Positions 54,150-62,504 of a stretch of DNA of 64,000 nt are shown piece by piece. Numbering within the stretch: position 1 is the stretch's first letter; each line of letters starts with the position of its first letter. The notes below the pieces were generated by a model. The model saw only the letters and a program-made list of their open reading frames with translations, did not search any database and was not told the DNA's origin. Position numbers and translations under genes: made by a program. The stretch comes from Alloboseaceae bacterium BT-24-1 (GTDB lineage: Bacteria > Pseudomonadota > Alphaproteobacteria > Rhizobiales > Beijerinckiaceae), in contig JAOYTL010000022.1 of the NCBI GenBank assembly GCA_025846845.1, positions 14,617 to 78,616 of the forward strand. The letters run 5' to 3'.

Positions 54150-55334
54150 ATGAGCAGGAACCGTGGCGTTGTTTACATCAAGCCGGGGACGGTCGAAGTC
54201 CGAGACATCGATGATCCAAAACTCGAGGCTCCCGATGGTCGCCGCCTTGAGCATGGCGTGATCTTGAAAGTCATCTCGACGAACATATGCGGCTCCGATC
54301 AGCATATGGTTCGTGGTCGCACCACTGCGTCGACTGGGCTGGTGCTCGGCCATGAGATAACGGGAGAGATCATCGAAAAGGGCATAGACGTCGAGATGCT
54401 CGAAATCGGCGACATCGTCTCCGTGCCCTTCAACGTCGCTTGCGGCCGCTGTCGTTGCTGCAGGTCGCAGGACACCGGCGTCTGCCTCACGGTCAATCCG
54501 GCTCGTGCGGGTGGCGCGTATGGCTATGTGGACATGGGCGGGTGGATCGGCGGCCAGGCGCGCTATGTCATGGTGCCCTATGCCGACTTCAACCTGCTCA
54601 AGTTCCCCGATCGTGACCTGGCCATGGCAAAGATCCGCGACCTGACGATGCTCTCGGATATTCTGCCGACTGGTTTTCATGGCGCGGTCAAAGCCGGCGT
54701 CGGCGTCGGGTCAATGGTCTATGTCGCAGGAGCCGGGCCTGTCGGTCTCGCCGCAGCAGCGTCCGCGCGGATTCTCGGCGCCGCCGTCGTCATGATCGGT
54801 GACTTCAATCAGGAGCGGTTGGCACATGCCGCCAAAGTCGGCTTCGAACCCATCGACCTGTCGAAGAGCGATCGGCTGGGCGACATGATTGCAGAAGTCA
54901 TCGGGACGAACGAGGTCGACAGTGCAGTCGACGCCGTCGGCTTCGAAGCACGCGGTCATACGGGCGGCGAGCAGCCGGCCATCGTACTCAACCAGATGAT
55001 GGACATCACGCGCGCCGCAGGCTCGATCGGCATTCCAGGTCTCTACGTGACCGAAGATCCAGGGGCGGTCGACAATGCTGCCAGGCACGGCAGCTTGTCG
55101 CTGCGGTTCGGGCAGGGCTGGGCCAAGGCGCAGTCGTTCCACACCGGGCAGACGCCCGTGCTGAAGTACAATCGGCAACTCATGCAGGCAATCCTGCACG
55201 ATCGGCTGCCCATCGCCGACATCGTCAATGCCAAAGTGATCTCGCTGGAGGACGCCGCACAAGGCTACGAAACGTTTGATCAGGGTGCCGCCGTCAAGTT
55301 CGTACTTGATCCCCATGGTCAGCTTGCCGCGTAA
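54150..55334 (+). CDS. fdhA: Glutathione-independent formaldehyde dehydrogenase
   Basis: The 394-residue zinc-dependent medium-chain dehydrogenase begins NRGVVYIKPGTVEVRDID. Its catalytic zinc region is NICGSDQHMVRGRT with GHEITGEIIE, its structural zinc Cys set is in CGRCRCCRSQDTGVC, and its NAD loop is VYVAGAGPVGLAAAASA. These features and length match Pseudomonas FdhA, which converts formaldehyde to formate without glutathione. It removes formaldehyde released by betaine demethylation (GbcAB) and by uncoupled sarcosine oxidation. A GGAGGAAA site precedes the ATG. Confidence 0.94.
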   Translation: MSRNRGVVYIKPGTVEVRDIDDPKLEAPDGRRLEHGVILKVISTNICGSDQHMVRGRTTASTGLVLGHEITGEIIEKGIDVEMLEIGDIVSVPFNVACGRCRCCRSQDTGVCLTVNPARAGGAYGYVDMGGWIGGQARYVMVPYADFNLLKFPDRDLAMAKIRDLTMLSDILPTGFHGAVKAGVGVGSMVYVAGAGPVGLAAAASARILGAAVVMIGDFNQERLAHAAKVGFEPIDLSKSDRLGDMIAEVIGTNEVDSAVDAVGFEARGHTGGEQPAIVLNQMMDITRAAGSIGIPGLYVTEDPGAVDNAARHGSLSLRFGQGWAKAQSFHTGQTPVLKYNRQLMQAILHDRLPIADIVNAKVISLEDAAQGYETFDQGAAVKFVLDPHGQLAA

Positions 55335-55924
55335 GTTCGAAAACTCCGCAGGGTAGCCCGCAGCCTCCGGGGCTCGGCGGATCGGACTTGTCTTGCTTCG
55401 CCCGAGGCGAGCCTGGTCGGACTTGACATAGCAAAAGCGAGTCCGGCACCGGCCGGAGGAGCCGTGTTGCCAAGTCTGCACCTGGGCTGCGCTTCACTGC
55501 TCAACGCAAACGATCATCGCGAGGTCCCGGTGCTCGTTCACACCATGCTGCGGTCCAACTGCTTTCCGACCAGAGAAGTCGAACAGGCTGTCAGCCGCAG
55601 TGTTCTAGGTGATCACGTCCCAGCTCAGATTGAGCACCTAGGCTGGACGCGCGACGAGCGGGCTGAGCAACGACGCGCGAGCCGCCTTCATCGCGCTTCA
55701 GCAGCGCAGCCGTGGTTCGGCGGCATCGGACCACCGCGCTTGCCATCTCGCGGCGCTGGCGCTCCGACATGTTGGGAGGCTTGGAAGCGCCGCAGAAGAG
55801 CATCGCCTCCCTGCCCAGGGCCACGCATGGTGCTTGCTCCGATCCCTTGTGCATCGAGGGATGCTGGAGGCCATGGACCAATTTCCGTTTCGGGAGGTGT
55901 CGAGCCGCGCCCAGATCCTCATCG
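55335..55924. other. Intergenic stretch between fdhA and the transporter operon; no recognised gene
   Basis: These 590 bases separate convergent genes and are GC-rich. Open frames exist on both strands, for example a minus-strand stretch with ERQRREMASAVVRCRRTTAA near 55770, but none matches a known family or has a good ribosome site. It may hold a decayed gene or only terminators. Confidence 0.35.
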
Positions 55925-56962
55925 TCACGCCGACACCATGGCTCCCATTAGACGACGAAGAGAAAGCGATCCCAGCCTGCCGCCCTGGTCATTGGTAACG
56001 ATGAGATACTCTTTCTGCGAAGACAGCAGCACCGAAGCAGCCTGCTCTAGCAGAGTACCGGCGCGGATCTCGACGCCATTCTGCGCACTCTCCGGCCCTG
56101 TCCGATCCATGACCGTTTCGACCCTTATGACGCGGCCTCGGTTGACGTGACGCACAAAGCTCATGATGTATTCATCGGCGGGCCTGAGAACAATATCCTG
56201 ACAAGACCCCTGCTGGATCACCTCGCCGTCTCTCAAGATGGCAATTCTGTCTCCAAGCCGCAGAGCTTCGTCGAGATCGTGCGTGATGAAGACGACCGTC
56301 TTCTTGATCTCTTTCTGGAGCTCGAGCAGAATCGTTTGCATATCGACACGGATGAGCGGATCGAGAGCGGAGAAGGCCTCGTCCATCAGCAGGATCGGCG
56401 CATCGTTCGTGAGTGCCCGCGCAAGGCCGACACGCTGCTGCATTCCTCCCGACAGCTGGTTGGGATACCTGTCCTCGAACCCGCGCAGGCCGACGCGTTC
56501 GAGCCAGTACATCGCCGACTCAACCTGCCGGCGCTTCGGCACGCGCTGGAGCTCGAGACCGTATACCGTGTTGTCCAGCACAGTGCGGTGCGGCAGCAGG
56601 GCGAACTTTTGAAACACCATTGCCGTTTTGTGCCGGCGGAATTCGCAGAGTTCCCCTCTCGACATCTTCACGACGTCTTCTCCACAGACAAGAACCTCGC
56701 CTACGCTCGGGTCGACCAGGCGATTAATATGTCTGATCAACGTCGACTTGCCGGAACCGGAGAGGCCCATGATCACCTGCATGCATCCCGTCGGCACCAT
56801 GATGTTGATGTTGTTGAGCCCAAGAATGTGTCCATGCTTCGCTAGGATCTCGCTCTTGCTGAGATTATTTCGCAGTAGAGGGATGATCCGATCGGGGTGC
56901 GGACCGAAAATCTTCGAAAGGCCCTTGAACTCGATGGCGTAGTGGTTTGCCGAGCTAGCCAT
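55925..56962 (-). CDS. proV: Quaternary-amine ABC transporter ATP-binding protein (ProV/ChoV/OpuAA type)
   Basis: The 345-residue ATPase has Walker A GLSGSGKST near residue 63, the helix IRHINRLVDPSVGEVL typical of ProV, the signature QLSGGMQQRVGLARAL and Walker B ILLMDEAFSALDPLIR. The C-terminal part is a shortened, CBS-like regulatory region. It powers glycine betaine or choline import. The start overlaps the end of the permease gene by 8 bases. Confidence 0.92.
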   Translation of the reverse strand: MASSANHYAIEFKGLSKIFGPHPDRIIPLLRNNLSKSEILAKHGHILGLNNINIMVPTGCMQVIMGLSGSGKSTLIRHINRLVDPSVGEVLVCGEDVVKMSRGELCEFRRHKTAMVFQKFALLPHRTVLDNTVYGLELQRVPKRRQVESAMYWLERVGLRGFEDRYPNQLSGGMQQRVGLARALTNDAPILLMDEAFSALDPLIRVDMQTILLELQKEIKKTVVFITHDLDEALRLGDRIAILRDGEVIQQGSCQDIVLRPADEYIMSFVRHVNRGRVIRVETVMDRTGPESAQNGVEIRAGTLLEQAASVLLSSQKEYLIVTNDQGGRLGSLSLRRLMGAMVSA

Positions 56963-57842
56963 GGGCGTATTCCTGATGCTTTTGAATTCGTTTGCCGAAC
57001 GCCTGGCTGATACGATCGAAAATGATCGCAATGCCCACGATCGCCAAGCCGTTGAACATGCCCACGGTGAAGTACTGGTTGTTGATCGCTCGCAGAACGG
57101 GCTGCCCCAGGCCCTGGACCCCGATCATCGATGCGATGACCACCATGGCAAGTGCCATCATGATTGTCTGGTTGATACCGGCCATAATCGTCGGCAGAGC
57201 CAAAGGCAGCTGCACCTTCCGCAGCTTTTGCCAACTCGAGGACCCGAATGCGTCCGCAGCCTCAAGAACTTCTCTGTCGACCAGACGAATGCCGAGATTG
57301 GTCAATCGTATGATCGGCGGTACCGCATAGATGACCACAGCGATGAGACCGGGCACTCTGCCGATACCGAGCAGCATAACCACCGGGATCAGATAGACGA
57401 AGCTTGGCAGAGTCTGCATCACGTCCAGCACCGGGTTGATGATACTCTGCACGCGATCCGAACGCGCCATCAGGATTCCGATGGGAATGCCAAGTGCCAG
57501 CGAGATGATCGTGCACACGACTATCATGGACACCGTGCGCATCGTGTCTTCCCACATATCGAAATAGCCGATCATGAGAAGAATCACGATTGAGCTGATC
57601 ACGATCGACCATCGGCGGCTGGCCCACCATGCCAGCGCCGCAATGACGAGAATGACGATCAGCCACGGAGTACTCAGCAGCAGCCGTTCCGATTGGATCA
57701 GAAGATAGCGCAACGGTTCGAAGGCTTCTTCGAGCCTGTCGCCATATGCCCGAGTGAACCCGCGAAAAGCGTCGTCGATGCCCATCCGCAACGTCCGCAG
57801 TTTTTCGTCATCCATATGTGGGAACTTCCAGAACCAGTCCAT
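56955..57842 (-). CDS. proW: Quaternary-amine ABC transporter permease (ProW/ChoW type)
   Basis: The 295-residue inner-membrane protein has about six or seven hydrophobic segments and the permease EAA-type loop VLEAADAFGSSSWQKLRKVQ followed by LPLALPTIMAGINQTIMMAL, which is diagnostic of ProW. It forms the translocation channel with ProV. It lies 118 bases downstream of the binding-protein gene, in the same operon. Confidence 0.92.
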   Translation of the reverse strand: MDWFWKFPHMDDEKLRTLRMGIDDAFRGFTRAYGDRLEEAFEPLRYLLIQSERLLLSTPWLIVILVIAALAWWASRRWSIVISSIVILLMIGYFDMWEDTMRTVSMIVVCTIISLALGIPIGILMARSDRVQSIINPVLDVMQTLPSFVYLIPVVMLLGIGRVPGLIAVVIYAVPPIIRLTNLGIRLVDREVLEAADAFGSSSWQKLRKVQLPLALPTIMAGINQTIMMALAMVVIASMIGVQGLGQPVLRAINNQYFTVGMFNGLAIVGIAIIFDRISQAFGKRIQKHQEYAHG

Positions 57843-57960
57843 ATGGATCCCCTATCTCCCGTTGCAAACGAGCTTCCGCGTCCTGCTTGCGCTTGCGCTG
57901 AAACCTCCCCCGACGATCCAGAAGGACCGTCGAGCCTTCCGATTTTCACGATCGGCGAGC

Positions 57961-58962
57961 CTAGAGAGCGGCCTGGATCTTTTTCGCAGCCTCGGGAGAA
58001 ACCCACTTCGTCCAAATATCCTTGTGGTTGCGAAGGAAATACTTGGCGCCGTCATCTCCAGTCGCCTGATTGTCCGTCATCCAGGCGAGCAAGCGATTGA
58101 CCGTGGCATTGGACCAGGAACGGGTCTTGAGATAATCCACGACCGGCTGCCCGGTGCGCTCGGCAAAGCGCGCGGTCACCAAGGTCTGGACGCGGTCCGT
58201 GGGCCAGGCATTCGGCTTCGGATCCGGGCAATCGGCCTTGGTATTGCAGCGCGCCCATTCGGCGGCGTCGTGAGGCGTCCCGAATTCGAGCCTCACCATT
58301 GCGTAGCGACCGAGGATGGACGTCGGGGACCAATAGTAGCCTAGCCACCCCGCCTTGCGTTCATTCGCGCGGGCGATCGAGCCGTCGAGGCCGGCCGCCG
58401 AGCCGGTGTCGATCAGGACGAAGCCCGCCCTGTCACCACTATGGGCCTTGAAGAGCTGCGTCGTGACGACGGTCCCGCCAAAGCCTTGCGGTCCATTGAA
58501 TACAGCGCCTTTCGAGCGGTCTTCCGGAGCCGGGAACAGCTCGGGACGTCGCAACGCGTCTGCAATCGTCTTAATGTCTGGATTGGCATCAGCGATGTAT
58601 TTCGGGATGAACCAGCCCTGTGTCGCTCCGTCCGACAAGGCATTGCCCGTCACGACGAGTTTCCCCTCGGATATCCCTCGATTCACGACTTGCGGGACAA
58701 GATCCACCCAGCCTTCTGGGGCGATGTCCGGCTGGCTCTTTTCGACCATTGAGGTCAGCGTCGGCACCGTGTCGCCGGCGATGACAGAAACGTCGCAGCC
58801 ATATGCCTTTTCCAGAATGAACTTGTCGAGACTCGCGAGGACTTCCGCGCTCTGCCAGTTCATCCTGGCTATCGTCACATCACGGCACTGCGCTTGCACG
58901 GCTGTCGTTCCCGCAGCGGCCAAGCCGATCGCTAGACAGGCAAATCTTGCAAGCTTTTTCAT
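57961..58962 (-). CDS. proX: Glycine betaine/choline-binding periplasmic protein (ProX/OpuAC domain)
   Basis: The 333-residue protein has a signal peptide ending AVQAQ. The mature part is a ProX-like OpuAC fold with tryptophans expected for the aromatic cage (RMNWQSAE, PEGWVDLVPQ, GWLGYYWSPT). It binds betaine or a related trimethylammonium compound and delivers it to ProW. A candidate regulon element lies 30-56 bases upstream of the ATG. Choline, betaine and carnitine specificity cannot be told apart by eye. Confidence 0.9.
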   Translation of the reverse strand: MKKLARFACLAIGLAAAGTTAVQAQCRDVTIARMNWQSAEVLASLDKFILEKAYGCDVSVIAGDTVPTLTSMVEKSQPDIAPEGWVDLVPQVVNRGISEGKLVVTGNALSDGATQGWFIPKYIADANPDIKTIADALRRPELFPAPEDRSKGAVFNGPQGFGGTVVTTQLFKAHSGDRAGFVLIDTGSAAGLDGSIARANERKAGWLGYYWSPTSILGRYAMVRLEFGTPHDAAEWARCNTKADCPDPKPNAWPTDRVQTLVTARFAERTGQPVVDYLKTRSWSNATVNRLLAWMTDNQATGDDGAKYFLRNHKDIWTKWVSPEAAKKIQAAL

Positions 58963-58991
58963 TTTTCTTCCTCCTAGTGCGGCGCCTAATT

Positions 58992-59018
58992 ATTGCCCAT
59001 CGGTCGCACCACGTTTGC
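58992..59018 (-). promoter_or_regulatory. Candidate operator upstream of the betaine-binding protein gene
   Basis: On the minus strand this reads GCAAAC, then 14 bases, then GGGCAAT: both half-sites and their spacing are exactly those of the soxB element. It lies 30 bases upstream of the binding-protein ATG in the same orientation. The 14-base middle also shares several positions (TG near its centre). Confidence 0.55.
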
Positions 59019-59130
59019 CGAGAGCCTTTCGCAGCCGATTTTAGAACTTTTGAATCCAAGTAATCTTTCAGTGAATGATGCCAGGGTACGTCCTTCCACG
59101 CGAAGAATTCTTGCAAGCGCAGTTGTTTTG

Positions 59131-60150
59131 CTAAGCGACAGCAGCAACACGTTCCTCTGAAGCGGTCGGCTGTTTTGGCTTGCGCACCTCATGCGGTGTG
59201 CAGCCATAGGCCTCGCGAAAGCACTTCGAAAAATGCGAGGCCGACGAGAAACCGCTGGCGATGGCTATCTCCACGATTGGCGTCTTCATCTGCTGCAGGA
59301 GGAGTCGCGCGCGTTCCAGCCGCAATTTCATGTAGTATCGTGCCGGCGAGCTCCGTAGCTCATTGCGAAAAAGCCTCTCCACTTGCCGACGGGTTAGCCC
59401 GAGGTCAGCCACCAACTCCTCGACCGGCGCCGGCTCGCTCAAGGTTTCCTGCATCCGTTCGATCAGCCTCATGACAGCGGGATGATGTTCCACGAGACGC
59501 GGCGAGAAGGGCAGCCTCTGGCGATCTTCGGAATTGCGGATACGGTCGACGATCGCGCGCTCGCAAATGCCCGCAACGACCTCCTCCCCATAGTCTCTGC
59601 GCACGATGTGGAGCATCATGTCGAAAGACGCGGCACCGCCGGCGCAGGTGTGGATAGCCCCGTCGATCTCGAATAGTCCGGTGCGGACTGAGGCCTCGCT
59701 GAACTGCTCGACGAAGCTTGGGAAATTCTCCCAATGAATTACGCATTTCTTGTCGCCGAGGAGCTTTGCCCGCGCGAGCAGATGTGCTCCCGTACATAGG
59801 CTCGCGATAGCGATGCCGTTTTGCCTACATTCGCGCAGCCAGGACTCCGTGGCCTTGCTGGCATACCGTTCGACGTTCCGTCCTCCGCAGATTACAACCA
59901 TAAAAGGCCTGTTCGGATGAGAAGCGCGCGTTCGCTCAATCGCAATCGCGCTGTCGCTTTTGAGCGACACGCCACAGCTTGCCTGCGCCTCATCGCCAGA
60001 ACTCGTCACCAATCTCCAAGTATAAGCGTCACATCCCAACACCGCGTTCGCCAGACGCAAAGTTTCTATCGCCGACGAGAACGCTAACAGCGTGAATTCG
60101 GGAAGCAGGTAGAAAACAAAAAGCCGTTGCTTTATATTTCTGTTTTCCAC
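59131..60150 (-). CDS. GlxA-type AraC-family regulator (GbdR/CdhR-like)
   Basis: The 339-residue protein has a DJ-1/PfpI-like sensor domain (FVFYLLPEFTLLAFSSAIET, SLCTGAHLLARAKLLGDKKC, THCAGGAASFDMMLHIV-type stretch) and two AraC helix-turn-helix units (ELVADLGLTRRQVERLFRNE, IAIASGFSSASHFSKCFREA). GbdR, the betaine/dimethylglycine activator, is the best functional guess because gbcA and the betaine importer flank it. With the regulator at 44450 the island encodes two such proteins. It ends 168 bases from the importer operon, with which it may be co-transcribed. Confidence 0.88.
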   Translation of the reverse strand: MENRNIKQRLFVFYLLPEFTLLAFSSAIETLRLANAVLGCDAYTWRLVTSSGDEAQASCGVSLKSDSAIAIERTRASHPNRPFMVVICGGRNVERYASKATESWLRECRQNGIAIASLCTGAHLLARAKLLGDKKCVIHWENFPSFVEQFSEASVRTGLFEIDGAIHTCAGGAASFDMMLHIVRRDYGEEVVAGICERAIVDRIRNSEDRQRLPFSPRLVEHHPAVMRLIERMQETLSEPAPVEELVADLGLTRRQVERLFRNELRSSPARYYMKLRLERARLLLQQMKTPIVEIAIASGFSSASHFSKCFREAYGCTPHEVRKPKQPTASEERVAAVA

Positions 60151-60224
60151 AAGAGCTACCTCTCATATGCGGATAGACAGCTCATTCGTTAAGTTTTAGG
60201 TATCCTATAAATGGATGCTATGTT

Positions 60225-60254
60225 GAACGAATCCAAACGGTATAGGACGTTTGC
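60225..60254 (-). promoter_or_regulatory. Candidate operator upstream of the second GlxA-type regulator gene
   Basis: On the minus strand the element runs TTTGTCGCAAACGTCC and then TATACCGTTTGG. It aligns with TTTGACGCAAACATTC and TGTGCCGTTCGG before soxB over 28 positions, with only a few transitions; the distal half-site GGATTCG is weaker. It lies about 75 bases before the regulator start and may serve autoregulation or the gbcA side. Confidence 0.5.
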
Positions 60255-60435
60255 GACAAAGGGCCTGTCGTTTTGAGACAGCTGGCCGACCGCGCGACGC
60301 AGCGAGCTCAGAGCCCTCATCTCCAGCATGTCGGTTTACAAGCGTTCCGATTGATTGGCGACGCGGTATGCCTAGCTGCCTCGCGCATTCAAGCGCCGTT
60401 CTATGGCACGTCGTCCAAAATCCGAGCGTTGTGCT

Positions 60436-60972
60436 TCAAGGGTCGCGATCTGGAATCCTCTCCATAAGATAAAGCGAGCCGGCGACGAGAAGCCCACGCT
60501 TCTGACCCGGCGACCTTTCGGAGAGCTTGCTCGCAAGCTCTCCGAGGATCTGTCTCAACGGCGCTTTCGACGCCCAATCGCTGCACCGTCAGATAGAGTT
60601 CGTCAGGCGACCGCGACCTGCTGTTGCTTCGGGTCAAAATGAGCGAAGCGCATGACGCAAGAGAATCGAAAGCAGGCCAAGGGCGTCCTTGTCTTCGCCG
60701 ACGGAGACAACTGCGCAACAGGAGCCTGAATATTCCGGCGCCCGCCGCAGATCGGCGATCCCGGTTGCAAGGTTGAATGGTACGTCCGCTCCGTCAAAAA
60801 CAACATTGATCGGCGTGCGTGCCATAACCAGCCATCGGCCTGGAACATTTCGAGGCGCCCCGGCAGCCCGAGCCAACTGGATGGTATTTGCAGCGAGCAG
60901 CCAAGACCCGGATCGCTGGCGGCTCGAACTCGATCCACCTCGCCTCGTCTTCAAGGTGGCAGAGGCAGGCAT
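60436..60972 (-). pseudogene. Decayed C-terminal fragment of folylpolyglutamate synthase (FolC/Mur ligase C-domain)
   Basis: Reading the minus strand with frame changes gives, in order, GLPGRLEMFQ, MARTPINVVFDGADVPFN, APEYSGSCCAVVSVGEDKDA, LLSILLRHA, LTRSNSRSRSPDELYLT, ETDPRRA, and finally GLLVAGSLYLMERI before a stop at 60436. This is the order of the FolC C-terminal domain (PGR, VVDGAHNP-like, EDKD, TR...P, VxGSLYL). At least two frameshifts are needed, and the N-terminal ATP-binding domain is missing, so it is a dead remnant. It lies between gbcA and a regulator, inside a folate-linked pathway. Confidence 0.65.
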
Positions 60973-61256
60973 GACTTGGCTGTCACCACCCGGACAAGGC
61001 TAACAGCTTTGCGAAGAGACAATGTCGCGGCGAGATAATCCCGCCGCTGGGAAGGCTGCTAAATTGGTATCATCCAAAGGTAGCGACATCCGCACGGATG
61101 AGAGCGGGCGGCGCCAGACGCGGTGATCAAGTTCTGAGGAAACAATGATCGCGGGAGATATGGTCGCAAAATGTGTCGCGGCAGGCCGGTATCGTGTTGA
61201 CGCACACTCCGGTTCCTCTCGGCAAATTCTAGCGTGCTTGAAAGGGAGAACAGAAC
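60973..61256. promoter_or_regulatory. gbcA upstream region with a weaker copy of the operator motif
   Basis: At 61198-61228 the plus strand reads TGACGCACAC, then GGCAAAT beginning at 61221. This resembles the soxB element with one changed base in the first half-site and spacing two bases shorter. The gbcA ribosome site GGGAGAAC lies just before the ATG. No coding sequence is evident in this stretch. Confidence 0.4.
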
Positions 61257-62504
61257 ATGGATGCCCGCAGCGACATGGCGAATTTGATCCGTTCTCGCAA
61301 GTACGGACATTCATTACCGCAACCTTTTTATGTCGACCCCGAGTTTTTCAAGCTCGACATGGAGTTGATCTGGTATCGTGACTGGCTGTTTGTCGGTCAT
61401 GACTGTGAGATCGCGAAAGCCGGCAGTTATTTCACCGTCCAGATCGGGGCCTACCCCGTGGTTGTGGTGCGTGATCGCAATGGCAGCATTAGGGCTTTCC
61501 ACAATTCATGTCGCCATCGCGGCAGCAGAGTCTGCACGAGCGCAAAAGGATCTGCGGCCAGGCTGGTATGTCCCTATCACCAATGGACCTACGATCTCGA
61601 CGGGAGGCTCCTGTTCGCACGGCAGATGGCCGATGACTTCGATCCTGCCGCACATTCCTTGAAGGCTGTCGCCTGCCAGAGCGTGGCTGGCTACATCTTC
61701 ATTTGCCTAGCTGACGAGCCTGCGGACTTCCTGCCGTTCCGCAGATTGATGGAGCCGTATTTCGCTCCTCACGGGCTGATCGACGCCAAGGTCGCGTATG
61801 AAGCGACCATCATCGAAAAGGGCAACTGGAAACTCGTCTGGGAGAATAATCGCGAGTGCTATCATTGCGCCGCCAACCACCCCGAACTCTGCAAGACCTA
61901 TCCTGAGGCACCTAACGTCACCGGGGTCACTGGCGGCGAAAGCGATCCCGAGATGGTGGAACATTGGACTAAGTGTGAGACGGCTGGCTTGCCGGCGCGT
62001 TTCCAGATCGACGCCAACGGCCAGTTCCGAGCGACGCGCGCGCCCCTCTTGCGTAACGCCGTCAGCTATACAATGAACGGAAAGCCTGCCGTCCAACGCA
62101 ATCTGTCAGATCAGGTCAATGCAGATCGCATCGGCGCTCTGATGCTCTATCACTATCCGACGACTTGGAACCACGTTCTCATCGATCATGCCGTGACATT
62201 TCGCGTTATCCCTCTCAGTCCGACTGAGACGACCGTCACGACCAAATGGCTGGTTCACAAGGATGCCGTCGAAGACGTCGACTACAAACTCGATGAACTG
62301 ATCCACGTATGGACGGAAACCAACGATCAGGACCGGCAAATCGTCGAGGAGAACGCCTTCGGCATTCGATCTCCGGCCTATGAGCCGGGTCCATACTCCG
62401 AACTGCACGAAGGTGGCGTGATCCAGTTCGTCGAATGGTACGCCGGTTTCATGGAGCCGCGCTTGCGCGGAGCCGAAGCGACCGCTCTCAGGGACGTTGC
62501 TTGA
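61257..62504 (+). CDS. gbcA: Glycine betaine demethylase, Rieske oxygenase subunit
   Basis: The 415-residue protein has the Rieske 2Fe-2S motif with Cys85, His87, Cys105 and His108 (NSCRHRGS and LVCPYHQW). The mononuclear iron site is in WENNRECYHCAANHPELC, with His203 and His208. It matches GbcA/GbxA and stachydrine-demethylase-type enzymes, which oxidatively demethylate glycine betaine to dimethylglycine plus formaldehyde. The reductase gene overlaps its stop. The surrounding dimethylglycine and sarcosine genes favour betaine over stachydrine or carnitine as substrate. Confidence 0.9.
   Translation: MDARSDMANLIRSRKYGHSLPQPFYVDPEFFKLDMELIWYRDWLFVGHDCEIAKAGSYFTVQIGAYPVVVVRDRNGSIRAFHNSCRHRGSRVCTSAKGSAARLVCPYHQWTYDLDGRLLFARQMADDFDPAAHSLKAVACQSVAGYIFICLADEPADFLPFRRLMEPYFAPHGLIDAKVAYEATIIEKGNWKLVWENNRECYHCAANHPELCKTYPEAPNVTGVTGGESDPEMVEHWTKCETAGLPARFQIDANGQFRATRAPLLRNAVSYTMNGKPAVQRNLSDQVNADRIGALMLYHYPTTWNHVLIDHAVTFRVIPLSPTETTVTTKWLVHKDAVEDVDYKLDELIHVWTETNDQDRQIVEENAFGIRSPAYEPGPYSELHEGGVIQFVEWYAGFMEPRLRGAEATALRDVA

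Noticed and set aside
55464..56150. 228-codon plus-strand frame between fdhA and the importer
   Set aside because: No family resemblance, no ribosome site, Arg/Pro/Ser-rich wording typical of non-coding GC-rich DNA, and it overlaps the end of proV.
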